Of a stretch of 64,000 nucleotides of DNA, positions 23,189 through 34,762 are shown piece by piece. The notes beneath the pieces were generated by a model, which had not been told where the DNA came from, made no database searches, and was given only the letters and a program-made list of their open reading frames with translations. Source of the DNA: Camillea tinctor (lineage: Eukaryota > Ascomycota > Sordariomycetes > Xylariales > Xylariaceae); the NCBI GenBank assembly GCA_022578605.1, contig MU394090.1, positions 306,177 through 370,176 of the forward strand, in the 5' to 3' direction. Positions within the stretch are counted from its first letter, which is position 1. Every line of letters begins with the position of its first letter. The translations under genes were made by a program, and so were the position numbers.

Positions 23189-25127
23189 ATGGCGAATCTA
23201 CCCAGCGGCTCGGATTCGGATGCCAAGTCAGCTGGAAACACAGCTGCACAGCCTACAGATGGTGGTATGGCCACGACAGCGACAACGACAACAACGGTGA
23301 CCCATGGAAACAAAGTCACCTCTGACCAAGAACCCGAGCCCGAGGTCGACAATAAGGAGAAGAGCGGTGACCGAGATTCAGCTAGTGAGCAGAATAGACT
23401 TGTCTCTGATAGTAACGAGGAACCCGCGGGCGGCGACCCTGTGGCTGGCGCTACTATAGAGACCCTTCGGCAAGGGGGTGAACCCCAGCAACCGCAGGAG
23501 AAGAAGAAAAAGAAGAGGAAAAACAAGAAAGCACCTGCTAGCCGTAGGAATATCACTGGCTTTGAGGGTTGGTTCTCACTATGCCCGTAGCAATATTCGG
23601 CTGGGATCTGTTCTAATACTCACCTCAGAATTCTATGCTGATGCGCCAATGACCCCCGCTGAGGCGGATGTAGAGAAGAATGACCTCTACAGCCCGTAGG
23701 TCCCTTAACCACCTCCCTATGCATGCATTCTGCTAACGTCAGTGTAGGATGCGTTCATTTCCGGAGTAACTCCCCCCTTTACTCCCTTTTCTCATCCCCA
23801 TCATGCAGGTGGAAGATCTCTTTATTTTAGTGTATGACCGGCTGACATTACAAAAAAAAAAAAACACAGCCGCATAGAGGAATGCATCCAGCGTTACCGG
23901 TCCCGACGCCGCCTGGACTCTGAGCGTAGTAACATGTTTAGCAAATATCTCTTTCTAGGCGGTATCGATTCGTCGCCCCGCCAGTTCACCGGTATGGCTG
24001 AAGATATCGATAGCCTTGCTGACGCAGACACGGCTGAAGTCCGCCGAATGACTGCTGTCGACTTCGTCGGTGGCGCCGGCAGCCGCTTCTACGATCCTTC
24101 CAACGCCGAAGATTGGGAGGTCGACTTTGAAGCGGTAGTAAAGGGGTTCCTGTGAGCGAATAACTCCACATACAGGTGTTTCACCGTGCTAATTTCGAAA
24201 CCTAGATCTCGCACCATCCTCGACATATATATGTACGATGAGGAAGCTATTGAAAAAGCGGCAAGTCTTGTCAAGAATTTCCTCAACTATGTCCTCCTAC
24301 ACGATGTCTGCCCTGAGTATCGCCACAACATACTTGCAGCCAGAGACATTTGCGATGCCGCCCCCACTGAGTTGCGTTACATTCACGAGCTTCGGAGTGA
24401 GCTCCCAGGCCCCTTCAACTCCGCCGCGCGCCAGCTGTTCTGCAACGGCGGGCTCGATGATCTAGATGAGCCCCAAAATCTCGAGGCATGGTACCTCTTC
24501 CGGATCACCATGCTCGTGTGGGCCGCGGACCACCAGGCGGCCAAGGATGCGCTGATCAAGAACGTAACCTCGACTTCTTCGTCTCCCCCACTCCGCATCA
24601 CGCGTACCCGGGAGAAGCAGACCTACCGCGTTACCGGGACGGAGCGCCCCCGTCGCAAGGATATCGCCAAGATAAAAGCGCAAATCACGCAGACCGAAGT
24701 AGAGATGGTCGGCACCCCGGCCGCGCCCGTGGCTCTTGTCCGGGTGGTCCCGGATATGATGGAGCACGGGTGGGGCAACGTTCCCCGACCCGATGAGATG
24801 ATTCATCTCGGTGACGATGCTGCGCGTGAGGAAACATTCTTGATCGAGGATGATATCGCGGCCAAGATGTGTGACGGCATGAAGTTGTGCCTGACAGTAT
24901 GCGACCTCGGCGTCGTTGATGGAGACAAAGGGGACCATGTTGATGTTGCCTTGCGCTTCGTCAAGGAAGTCGGCGAACTACGCGTCTCGTTCGATACGTT
25001 CCTGCCGCAATATCTGATGACGAACTGGAAGAACCCCGTGCCCAATGACAGACCTGCACCATCGGCGCATGATGTGGATGAGGGTAAGGATATGAATGAT
25101 GTGGATGGAGGTGCGGAAGAGGTCTAG
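23189..25127 (+). CDS. ARB1: Arb1, Argonaute siRNA chaperone (ARC) complex subunit
   Basis: Five exons (23189-23567, 23629-23695, 23748-23765, 23870-24151, 24206-25127) give 555 aa. In fission yeast Arb1 is part of the ARC complex that holds Argonaute with double-stranded siRNA before heterochromatin assembly. Evidence: an acidic N-terminus ending in a Lys-rich KKKKKRKNKK segment, then GFEEFYADAPMTPAE, RIEECIQRYRSRRRLD, FSKYLFLGGIDSSPRQF, and a C-terminal core with LVKNFLNYVLLHDVCPEY and MKLCLTVCDLGV. These are Arb1 family blocks. The third exon is only 18 nt. The start is the first in-frame ATG after an upstream stretch without one. The C-terminal tail is acidic. Implies an RNAi/heterochromatin pathway in this fungus. 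Confidence 0.9.
23748..23765 (+). other. 18-nt microexon in ARB1
   Basis: Joining exon 2 directly to exon 4 keeps the frame but lacks the residues normally before RIEECIQRYR. The 18 nt between a GTGTAG acceptor and a GTAACT donor encode part of MRSFP and give SPMRSFPDRIEECIQ, with phases 2 and 2 matching. CTAAC lies before the exon (in the 52-nt intron 23696-23747) and CTGAC before exon 4. Confidence 0.7.
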
Positions 25128-28090
25128 ATCTGAAGTTAACCAGATCGTGAGGTTTGCGTTGGTTTTAGGTGTTCTTTTTTTTTTTTACTTTGTCTCCTTC
25201 CCCGTACTGGATGAAGGGATAGAAGGTAAACTTTTACGATCGCCGTGATATGAGACACGATTTACGCTTTGCATTTGGTCGGACACCAGGAGGATAGATT
25301 ACGTGCAACTCTAGACTAACCTAGATACATTGGCCGCGAGGCTAAGGGCGTTTACCAAAAGAGAGGAGGGAAGGCGTTTGTGGAAAATAATAAAACGGCA
25401 AAGAGGACATTGCAAGATGTCTAAGGTAATATAATTGATTTTTTTTCCTGATATGATTGACTCTACGGCTCTCGTACAAATATGCAGCATGGCTTGTGGT
25501 GAATAAGTAGAAGCAGCATAGTTGATCCTGGGGTTCAAGGCTCTCTAGGAGAAAGCTCAATTATCTTCCTACAGCCTTCCATAATCTATCATCTGAACTA
25601 ATACAACTAAAACAATACACTGCTTTTAATAAATGCACATAGACGGAGGCTGATCCCAGGTCTAATGCATTCGGGATTTATATTCTTGCCCTCCACCCTT
25701 TCTTTGAGCTTGGAGATGTTGAGTTCTGAGACTACAAGACTCAACTCAATTCCTTGTAGTAGGGTAGGTATATATATCTATTTGATTATCACTTGGTAGA
25801 TGAGTGGTTGAGTCTTGGTTTGTGTATCTTGCGCGGATGCTTTCGTGTTAGATATATTTCACTGTATTCCTCCTTTTCTTTTCCCGTTTCTTCTTCCTAT
25901 TTATCGTTTAATGTTTAGAGTTGCTAGTGACCCTCCCGTTCCTTGTTTATTCACATAATAATCACATTCGCAGGGGCTAGGTGAATATATGTACCATAGA
26001 TTACGCCGAGCCAGCGAGAGCTAGCGATTTTTCAAGTTTCTATAGCACCGTCCTTGAGAACCAAGATCTGTAGAACTTATCGCCGTCTCGTTATCCGTGT
26101 TCAAAAATAGAGCATTCTCGTTTTCTTCGTCGTTCTGTTAAGAGACAGAAATTGTGAATTACTTCAGCATGCTGTCTTCTATACGACAGACAAAAAGCGA
26201 AAACCCGATATTTTCGCATCTAGTCAGTCTTTCTGAGACCGATATATGCTTAAGCACTATGCTTTATATACCATAGTCTTTTGCTTCCCTATCTTGCCTC
26301 CCCTCTTCCAGCTGCTATGTATGCTGAGCATCATAGAAACTTCAGATAAAAAAGCTTGATTAGCTTTTTGGATTGGACTTGGGCTCTACTTGAAAATCTA
26401 AGTCTTCACAACTGACCCCTTATCATTTCACCCCTTTCCCTCTCTCTCTTTCATTCCACCTTGCTGCGCAAGAATCTGCAAAAAGACCAAATCTCTGATC
26501 TCCAAACACTCTCTCTAACCCGTATAACTTGAGAAAAAGACTATCTATTATATGACAGTACCGAAACTCTCGAGAAACGAGACGTATTATCTTTTCAAAA
26601 TTATATTCTCGACCCCTTCATCCCAAGAAATGTAACCTGCTCATATTTCTTGATCGCAACGTTACTCGAACGAGCCGCAACACGATCCTTGAACAAAGCA
26701 AAACTTCCTAACCTTAGGTAGGTATTCCGTATTTGTGCGTGCGACCCCGAAAGCTTGTCCGGCACGGACCTCTCTCGTGGTTCAAAGCGGCGGTAATTTT
26801 TCTTCAATGGGGCGGTGATCAAGAAAAAAAACGGCATAGAAACACACCATGATGATGATTATCATCTAGCTTAGCAACTACTAGGATAGCAAACTACCTT
26901 GGTCCGGTATTTTCGTATCGACGGGGGACAATACTTTCCCCTTTGCCCCAATCTGATCATGACAGTGTGGTCCTATTTTTGTTTTCACTTTTTTTTTTTT
27001 TTTTTTTCGACTGGGAATCGCGAAAGAGCAGGGAGAACCAAGAAAGAAGAAAATAAACACAAGACCTAAGGACGAATACGATACGATGTGATCTTCGATC
27101 GTATTGAGGAGTCCCTAGCACGATTATATGTGGGATTGGCTTAACTTCAGCTGTTCCCATTCGATGCGGTATAGCGAAAGCGTGGAAGCACTATTTGGTT
27201 ATCCTAGCCATTTCGGGGGAGCTTATACCAAGCCCGCATTGCACTCTTTCCCCCAGGTCTTTCACCCCCTATTCCGAGGTCAGTTCCATAACCTGCCTAC
27301 TTTGGCCAGCATACATCACTGAATCCCCCAAGGTCCATCTATATCTATCTTTATGCGCTCTTCTTCAACATCATCTTCTTCCGCCGAAATACCTAGGTTA
27401 GCTTTTATCTAATCCCGTCGCGTGCGCTTTCTCGGGTCTTGGTCCCCCCCAGTTCCACGCGTCATGGGAGGGACCACAGCTGTCCGCTATGCGGCTCTCT
27501 TATATGCGGTCCAATGAGTGCGATTGCCGCGAGCGCGCCCAGAAATAGCCCAGGAGCGCTAAAACCGGAGAATATCCCATTCCAGCGTGACATTTTTCTA
27601 TGCTGGGCTTGGGCTCGTCCGATGGGCTCCCCTCTTCTCCCTTCCCCGTACCTTTTTACCCCAGAATTTAAAAATCCCACTAATCGGAGCCGTGTGATCT
27701 TTCTCCCTTTCTCTTTAGCTTTTTTGTCTTTTTATATAATCTTTTTTTTTGCTGGGCTATCTCTGCCGTCCCATGTTGTATTCTAGCCCGGTAGTCCACC
27801 GATGGGAGGGTAATGGGGTGAATTTCAGCTTTGACAATATCCACATGTGGGGTTCTTAACCCACCCGTTCTCGTTTCCCCCCTCCTTGCGCCTCAGGAAC
27901 TCAGGAACAGGGAAGACGGATACTACTTTGAAAGCGGGAAGGACGGGAGTACTATGTGTATATATAAAAGCAGGCTGCTATCGTCATGCCTGTAAACATG
28001 AGAGACTTCACGGCTCCTCTCCAGCTCTACGCCGACTACTTCAAGTGATACCAGCTTTGCTGTCTAAGGCATCTCTACCTAGCTTTCACC
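25128..28090. other. Intergenic upstream of GH43 gene, no gene seen
   Basis: Nearly 3 kb with many T-rich tracts, including 19 Ts at 26989-27007. No protein-like frame. The last few hundred bases should hold the promoter and leader of the GH43 gene. Confidence 0.5.
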
Positions 28091-29152
28091 ATGGGATTCT
28101 TCCGCAAGACGTCTGCGTCTCTCCTGGCGCTACTGGGACTCTTCAATGTCTCAGCTGCCTTCAATAACCCGATCCGCAGCCCGGGTGGCAGTGATCCTTT
28201 CGTCACTTACAGCGGTGGGTACTACTACATTATGACCACCTCCTGGAGTGATGTCGAGATTGCCCGGTCCACCACCGTCGAGGGATTGAAGACCGCGACC
28301 AAGAAGGTGATTTACTCGAGCACCGAGTCCTCTCGCTCCTCCAACGTCTGGGCGCCCGAGGTGCACTACTTCGACGGCAACTGGTATGTGTACTTCACTG
28401 CCGGTAATAATGCCAATCTGGACGGACAGCGTATGCACGCACTGAAGGGTACGTGTTGGACACCCAGACCATCAACAACTTTGATACTGAAAACAGGGAT
28501 CTAACCGGGTGCATATATACATATAGGTGGTGCATCGCCGTGGGACGATTTCACCTACGCAGGGCAGATGACTAACGAGTGGGCCATCGATGGGTCGACG
28601 CTCCGGCTCAACACATGGGGCAACTACCTGTTGTTCTCCTGTTTCCACGAGGTGACGTACCAATCGCTGTGCATCCAGAAGCTGGGCGACGACTACGTGA
28701 GTCTCACGGGGGACATCGCTGTCATCTCCCAGCCGACGGAAACGTGGGAGACGCAGTCGACCCCGGTCAACGAGGGGCCCGCCGCGCTGTACTTCGGCGG
28801 GGCGACGTACATCGCGTACTCTGCGTCGTACTGTTGGTCGGCTGCGTACTGCCTGGGGCTGCTGACGTGGGACGGCTCGACGGACCCGATGCAGCCGTCG
28901 GCCTGGACCAAGAGCGATGGCTGCGTCTTCTCCAGCGCCAACGGCAACTACGGCACTGGCCACAACAGCTTCTTCCAGAGCCCCGACGGCAGCCAGACGT
29001 GGAACGCGTACCATGCCACGAGCAACAGCAATGGCGCCTGCGACAACAGCCGGTACACGCAGATACAGCCGGTCGACGCGAACAGCAACGGGACGCCCAA
29101 CTTTGGCATTCCCGTCACGTCCTCGCAGACCTACAGTGAGCCCAGCAGCTGA
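28091..29152 (+). CDS. Secreted GH43 glycosidase, probable arabinan/arabinofuranosidase
   Basis: Two exons (28091-28448, 28527-29152; intron phase 1) give 327 aa. The N-terminus MGFFRKTSASLLALLGLF with NVSAAF is a signal peptide. The mature part begins FNNPIRSPGGSDPFVTYSGG, where the Asp of SDPF is the expected general base of GH43 five-bladed propellers. WAPEVHYFDGNWYVYFTAG is the second blade and NEGPAALYFGG carries the probable acid Glu. The sequence runs to a short SEPSS end without a carbohydrate-binding module. Overall it resembles the exo-arabinanase / arabinofuranosidase branch (GH43 subfamily 26 type), which removes arabinose from pectic arabinan outside the cell; exact specificity is inference. 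Confidence 0.88.
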
Positions 29153-30072
29153 TTTTTTGCATCTGGTGCATGGAAAAACATCATGCGTTGGTTGGTTGGT
29201 TTGGTCATGTACATAACAAGATGATAATTGTATTCGAGAAAACGTTCTGGAATACAGCCAGTGACTCGTGTGCATCGTTTTCTCCGGTTCATGTTCATGT
29301 CCTCATGACTTACATGATGGGACTTGCGAAATAACTGTAAACAAAGGCAGCCCGCGACACTACCATTGCTCAAGGGTCATCTGGAGTCTCGCTGAGAATT
29401 CACATGGATCAACCCATTGCTTCTATCTAGGGGGGCGTTGTAGATCTTTCCAGATCGTTGCCCCTGACCTAGACTAGGGACTTATTGCTACCTGATGAAG
29501 CTAACATGTGAGTTTATCTTGAGATGCTCTGGTTGGTATACTGCTATCGGGGCATTCGAATAGCTGGACCTGTATAATCTGTATATTCTCCTTAGCAGGA
29601 TGCATCTTACCTGTCATGATATGCACAACCAGCTCGAATTATGCTAGCCCAGGTAGATCGGTTGCAAGAAGCTGCTTCGTGCCTAGGTATAGCGTAGAAT
29701 GTACACGGCCTAGACAAGATTTAATCTGGCAATGGATTCCATACGTGGCACGAATCCTGTATAATTATGGGATGATGAGTTTGATAGATACCGATCGATC
29801 ATTGAAAAAAAGGGGGGGGGGGCTTGAGCTTGAGTTGTTGTTGGTTCAGGAGGAACAGAAAGGAGGGGGACGGGGGGAGGGGAAAGGGGTGAAGCACATG
29901 TTAGGATGAAAGATGGTACATAATAATAATAAAAGAAAGAAGGTTGGGTACAAGTACTTACTGGCAAAGCAATGAATTTACACGTCGCGTCCATCGGTAA
30001 CTTACACTAACCTAGGTTGGCGCTTTTAAAGTCGGCAGGTCGGGTTGTGGGTGTAGTGGCAGAGTGGGGCTG
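29153..30072. other. Intergenic, no gene seen
   Basis: Non-coding; A7G10-like homopolymer run near 29804-29821. It ends at the TA flank of the AT-rich element. Confidence 0.5.
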
Positions 30073-30074
30073 TA

Positions 30075-30235
30075 CGGAGGTCCCTACCAAAAAACGTTGC
30101 CACCCCCCCCTGTCCACCTAAAGTCTTGGCATTTTGCCAACAGCTGTCACCCCATATCTCGGCCAACCCCATTTTGCTGCGTTTTGCACTTAATTACACC
30201 ATTAAAAAATATAGAAATACACATAGTATTAAATC
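30075..30235 (+). repeat. Left terminal inverted repeat
   Basis: Starts CGGAGGTCCCTACC; includes a C8 tract at 30103-30110 and the near-palindrome GGCATTTTGCC. Matches the inverted right end over about 160 bp. Confidence 0.85.
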
Positions 30236-31915
30236 ATTTTGATATTAAATATTTGCAACTTATATACATTTAATTAGCAACTTAAAAGTAAATTTAAATA
30301 AAATGCATTTGCATTTATATTTATATTTACATTTATATTTATATTTGCATTTATATTTACATTTTTAATTAACTAATATAATAAGTTTAATAATAAGTAC
30401 TTAATCTACCTTATTTACTTAATTTACTAAGTTTTTATTATAAAGTTAACCTTTTTTCTTACATTAATATGTTAAAAGCACATTTAACTTAATAGCCTTC
30501 TTTTTTTTATAATTATTTTTACTTTTTAGCTTAATAACCTCTTATATATAATGTAAAATCTTTTTAATCTACCGCTATATAAGGTTTTGCAGCAAAGCTT
30601 TTTAACACTTTTTTTAGGCTTATATAGCATTTGCCTTATTTTTAGCAGCTTTTTTTTTTGTAATTAATTTTTTTATATAAAACCAACACGGCTTAATAGC
30701 GTTTAAATTTAAAGAGTTATTAAGCTATAGCATTTTTATAACGCTAAAAAAATCGTATATACGTTATTAAAACTAGTAAAAGTAGCTAAAGGCGCTATTT
30801 TTTTAAATTATAGTGCTAAAACGAAATTTTATATACTTTTTTGCAAAAAAAATAAGCTTTAATATTAATACCTTTTTTTTATAACGATATTAATTAATTT
30901 TAATGCTTTTTTTTTTTTGTATAAGTTGTTTAATTTTTGCGATAAATTTTCATTTTAGTTTTTTTTTTAGCTTATTACAAAGACTTAACCGATCTATTTT
31001 AGTTTTTATTTTTCATTTTTTTTTTGCAGCTAGCTTTAATGCCTAGTTAAGAAAATCAATTTTCTTTTCGGCTACTTTTTAAGCTTTAGCTATTTTTAAA
31101 AACTAATAGTAGCAAAGCCCTTTTTTTTTATATAAAAAAAAGCCTTAAAACATAAATTTTAAGTATTTCTTTTATTTTTTATAAATATAACTGTAAGTTA
31201 CGGCTTTGTTAAATTTTTTTTATATACAATAGCCTTTTTGTCGATAAAGCAAAACAATAGCAGTTTTATCGGTTTATATTACATTTTTTTAATTATTAAA
31301 AGTTTAGTTTTTATGGTTTAAACACTATTAAAGCCGTTATTTTTTTATTTTTTTTATAAGTCTTAGCTTTTTTGTAAACTTTAACTTTTTATAACTAATT
31401 AACCTTAAAGTCTTTTATATAGTTATAAAAAATATTAAAGCTTTAAGTTTTAAAACATCTTTTGCAATCTTTTTGCAAAACTTTTTACAGCCGTATTTAT
31501 TTATAAAAACAATAGCTAATACGTTTTTTAAAAAAAACTCCCTTTAAATAATAAAACGGCCAGTTTATAAGGCATTTTACACTTATTTATTTTGTATAAA
31601 AAGTATAAGAGCTTATAAATTAAATCCACGCTTATAAGCCCTTTTATATATACTCTTTATCGTACGAAAAAGGACTTTAAAAAGCGTTTAAATATTTCCA
31701 TTAATATAATTAAAAAAAAAAGACTTTAAAGCAACAATAATAGCTTTAATGGCTATTTTAATATAAATTTTAAGTGCCATAATAAGTTTATTTATTTTAA
31801 ATATAAAATAAATTAAAATAAAATAAATTATAATAAAATAAAATAAATTGCAAATATAATTTATTTACATTTTTATTTAAGCAGCTATAAGTTATAAACG
31901 CTTAATGTCTAAATA

Positions 31916-32075
31916 ATTTAATGCTATGTGTATTTCCATATTTTTTAGTTATGTAATTAAGTGCAAAACGCAGCAAAATGGGGCTGGCCGAAATATGGGG
32001 TAATAGCTGTTGGCAAAATGCCAAGACTTCAGGTGGACAGGGGGGGGTGGCAACGTTTTTTGGTAGGGACCTCCG
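31916..32075 (-). repeat. Right terminal inverted repeat
   Basis: Inverted copy of the left repeat, ending GGTAGGGACCTCCG at 32075. About a dozen mismatches, mainly transitions, with one clustered patch near 31952-31957. Confidence 0.85.
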
Positions 32076-32077
32076 TA

Positions 32078-32588
32078 ACTTACCTAAGGTTGCCTGTGGG
32101 AAGGAAGGTCGGAGGTGTTTCGTCACTGGTTGTTATATTCCGTTATGGGGGTTTATGGGGGTTATGGGGGTTATGGCGGGGTTCTCATCTTTTGAACTTG
32201 CAACTTTCATTCCTCCAGACCAAATCACCAAATCACCATCACCACTACTAACAACGCGGCACAATCACCAATAGCGCCTGCCACCTAGATTAGCCTGCTT
32301 CCCTCAGGTATTTAACAAGACTACAGGCTTTCTCCTCAGCACCTCCGGACTTTAGAATTTCTTGGTATGTTAGTCGAAGCAGCAGCGTCAGAACTCAACT
32401 TCACCTACCAACCTACTTATTCGCTCGACCAATTCCTCCCTCCCCTCTCCCCCTCCATCAACCTACATACCTATCCTATTCTATACCTGTTGCGGGGGGT
32501 TATCGCAAAACAAACTAACATCATGATGCGAGAGTATATAATCCGTGCCCCTCCAAGCATTACCACCCTCCCAAGCCCGTGGATCAGT
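32078..32588. other. Promoter/leader region of GMF gene
   Basis: Short intergenic region between the AT-rich element and the GMF start. It has GGGGTTTATG-like repeats (32146-32176) and a CT-rich leader (32397-32460). No ORF supported. Confidence 0.45.
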
Positions 32589-33425
32589 ATGGTAAGTGGT
32601 GCAACCAGGACGATTCTGTTATACCTGACCTAGGTCCTCAGCTGGGGAAACATGAGAGATTCTAACCAGGCCTTACTCCGGGCATTAGAGTTCCGAAGCA
32701 CGCCTCTACACCTTCTCCCAGGAGACCAAGGACCAGCTGCGCAAGTTCCGCTTGACCACTTCGAGAGCTGGTACGCCGCAAGCTGTCATATGTATGTATA
32801 CATATCTCTACATGAATATAAAATTGCATTTTTATTTCTTTGGATATATACTGCCTCGTGACTTGTGTCCTGTCTATATGCCTTCCTAGAGACAGCTAGC
32901 TGACTTCGTGGTGTGCTATTCGAAACTTTGTAGATATGATCGATAAGAAGACGTACGAGATCAAGCAAGACCCCGACACCGAAGTCTACAAATCCCTCGA
33001 AGAAATCGGTGATGACTTGCCCGACAACTCACCTCGCTACATCCTTCTAAGCTACCCCCTAACTCTGGTATGCTCACCTACCCCGTGCCACCTCCCCTTT
33101 TTATAATGCCCCCGGTACCTGGTGTATCATAGCACATACGTCCTATCGTTCTACCGTCGTAGAGCAAAGCTGCGATATACTCACCCCATTCGTAAAGGGG
33201 AACACACGCTAACAGCGGCATGCTACCGCCCTGCAGTCCGACGGTCGTCTCTCCGTACCCTATGTCCTCCTCTACTACCTGCCGAGCACGTGCAACAACC
33301 AGAGCCGGATGATGTATGCGGGTGCCAAGGAGCTGATGAGAAATACAAGCCAGGTGGGGAAGGTGTTCGATATCGAGAACGCCGAGGACTTGCAGGAGAT
33401 TCCAGGCAAGCTCAAGACGGACTAG
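32589..33425 (+). CDS. GMF1: Glia maturation factor homologue (ADF/cofilin family)
   Basis: Four exons (32589-32591, 32689-32791, 32934-33067, 33237-33425) give 142 aa, the normal GMF length. GMF binds Arp2/3 complex and promotes debranching of actin networks in the cytoplasm. The protein begins MSSEARLYTFSQETKDQLRK, continues VIYMIDKKTYEI and ILLSYPLTLSDGRLSVPYVL, and ends IPGKLKTD. This reads as one ADF-H domain, with the Asp-Gly-Arg segment split by the third intron. Exon 1 contributes only the ATG, directly followed by GTAAGT; the acceptor TTAG at 32685-32688 gives ATG-AGT-TCC. All phases agree. The alternative, an upstream start, is disfavoured because no upstream frame fits. Confidence 0.9.
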
Positions 33426-33733
33426 AGTAGGGGAGGGGGAGAATGAGGAAGAGGGAGGACAACAGGGTATATATACATATATATACTTCTTGACGAAAAA
33501 TTCATTGGGTCGGAGTTCCGTTTCTTTCTCCTTTTTTTTTGGTATATAGGGCGCGTGGGGGAGGGAGGGAATACACCGTCGAGTCAGGTAGAAGAACACA
33601 GAATGGGGACAACTTTTTGTGTGCAGTGCAGGACATGATGCATGTGATACTACTGAACAATGCCTTTTTTTTTTTTTTTGAAAAGACCTCCATGCGCTTA
33701 TTCTCCCCCTCCTCCCCCTCTTTCTTGCTTCTC
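33426..33733. other. Convergent 3' region between GMF and NBP35
   Basis: 308 bp between two stop codons; contains TATATACATATATATAC (33468-33484) and a T tract (33664-33680). No gene. Confidence 0.5.
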
Positions 33734-34762
33734 CTAGTCATCGGGCATGACCTGCTCTGCATCCAGTCCCAGCTCGCGCGCCAGCCCCCGTACCACGCCC
33801 TTAAGGGCCTCGCACGCGGGGCTGTCGGGGTAGTGGTCGAAGAAGCTCTCGCCGTAGTCGCACGCCATGCCTATCCTGGGGTCGAGGGGCACCTCGCCCA
33901 AGAAGGGGATGCCCATCTCCTTCGCTAGGGCCGCGCCCCCACCGGTGGTGGCGCGGAAGATCTGGCTCTCGTGCGTGCACTTGGGGCACACGAAGCCGCT
34001 CATGTTCTCCACGAGGCCCAGCACGCGGATGCCGGCCTTGCGGCAGAAGTCGATCTCCTTGCGCACGTCGAGCAGGCTCACCTCCTGCGGCGTGGTCACC
34101 ATGACCGCCCCGTCGATGCCGCTCTCCTTGAGGAAGCTGTTGACGCTGAGGTGCTCGTCGCTGGTGCCGGGGGGCGTGTCCACGAGCAGGAAGTCCATGG
34201 CGCCCCACTCGACCTCCTTCAGGAACTGCTTGATGAGCCCGTTCTTCTTGGGCCCCCGCCAGATGACCGCGTCGTCGCGCCCGGGCAGCATGAACTGCAC
34301 GCTCATGACGCCGAGGTTGTCCGCCACCCACACGGGCTCCCACCCGCCCGCGCTGACGTGCACCGTCTCCGCCTCCACCCCCATCATCTTGGGGATGCTG
34401 GGCCCGCAGATGTCCGCGTCCATGACGCCGACCGTGCGCGCCTCGTCCGACGCGAACGCGTGCGCCAGCAGGCACGTGAACGTGCTCTTGCCCACGCCGC
34501 CCTTGCCCGACAGAACCAGCAGCTTGTGGCGCACCCCCGCGAGCCGCGCTGCGATCGCCGGCACGTCCGGGTCCGGGCCCTTGGGCGCCGACGCGCAGAT
34601 CGCTTGGTTGGGACACCCCGCGCAGGAGTCGGCCTGGCCGGCGCGCTCGGACTCCGGGCCGGGGCAGTGCTCCGGCTCGGGGGCGACGAGCTGGGGGCGC
34701 GCTTTGAGGGGGTTGTTGAGGACGTCCTGGACGGGCTCGGGTTCTTCTAGGGATGGAGCCAT
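33734..34762 (-). CDS. NBP35: Cytosolic Fe-S cluster assembly scaffold Nbp35 (Mrp/NBP35 P-loop ATPase)
   Basis: A single exon of 342 aa on the minus strand. Nbp35, with Cfd1, is the scaffold for cytosolic and nuclear iron-sulfur cluster assembly. The N-terminus carries Cys33-X13-Cys47-X2-Cys50-X5-Cys56, the stable N-terminal cluster site of Nbp35 that Cfd1 lacks. The deviant Walker [10 protein letters not shown] is at residues 86-94; [11 protein letters not shown] and [13 protein letters not shown] follow, and the bridging-cluster motif CPKC lies around residue 250. The gene is strongly GC-rich at third positions, so long antisense frames appear over it that are not genes. No intron is needed. 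Confidence 0.96.
   Translation of the reverse strand: MAPSLEEPEPVQDVLNNPLKARPQLVAPEPEHCPGPESERAGQADSCAGCPNQAICASAPKGPDPDVPAIAARLAGVRHKLLVLSGKGGVGKSTFTCLLAHAFASDEARTVGVMDADICGPSIPKMMGVEAETVHVSAGGWEPVWVADNLGVMSVQFMLPGRDDAVIWRGPKKNGLIKQFLKEVEWGAMDFLLVDTPPGTSDEHLSVNSFLKESGIDGAVMVTTPQEVSLLDVRKEIDFCRKAGIRVLGLVENMSGFVCPKCTHESQIFRATTGGGAALAKEMGIPFLGEVPLDPRIGMACDYGESFFDHYPDSPACEALKGVVRGLARELGLDAEQVMPDD

Larger units (their letters stand above)
30075..32075. mobile_element. AT-rich 2001-bp element with long terminal inverted repeats, RIP-like
   Basis: Both ends carry the same sequence in inverted orientation starting CGGAGGTCCCTACC, and TA flanks both sides (30073-30074 and 32076-32077). Inverted-repeat similarity extends about 160-175 bp; the first 50 bp are identical. 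Later differences are mostly C/T or A/G. The interior is extremely A/T-rich with no frame over about 60 codons. A TA target duplication fits the Tc1/mariner-pogo superfamily, and the length is near that of fungal Fot1-like elements; heavy C-to-T change fits repeat-induced point mutation. No transposase can be read. It may be a RIP-killed autonomous copy or a long non-autonomous element. Confidence 0.8.

Noticed and set aside
24488..24938. Alternative frames over ARB1 exon 5 on both strands
   Set aside because: Shadow frames of a well-supported exon.
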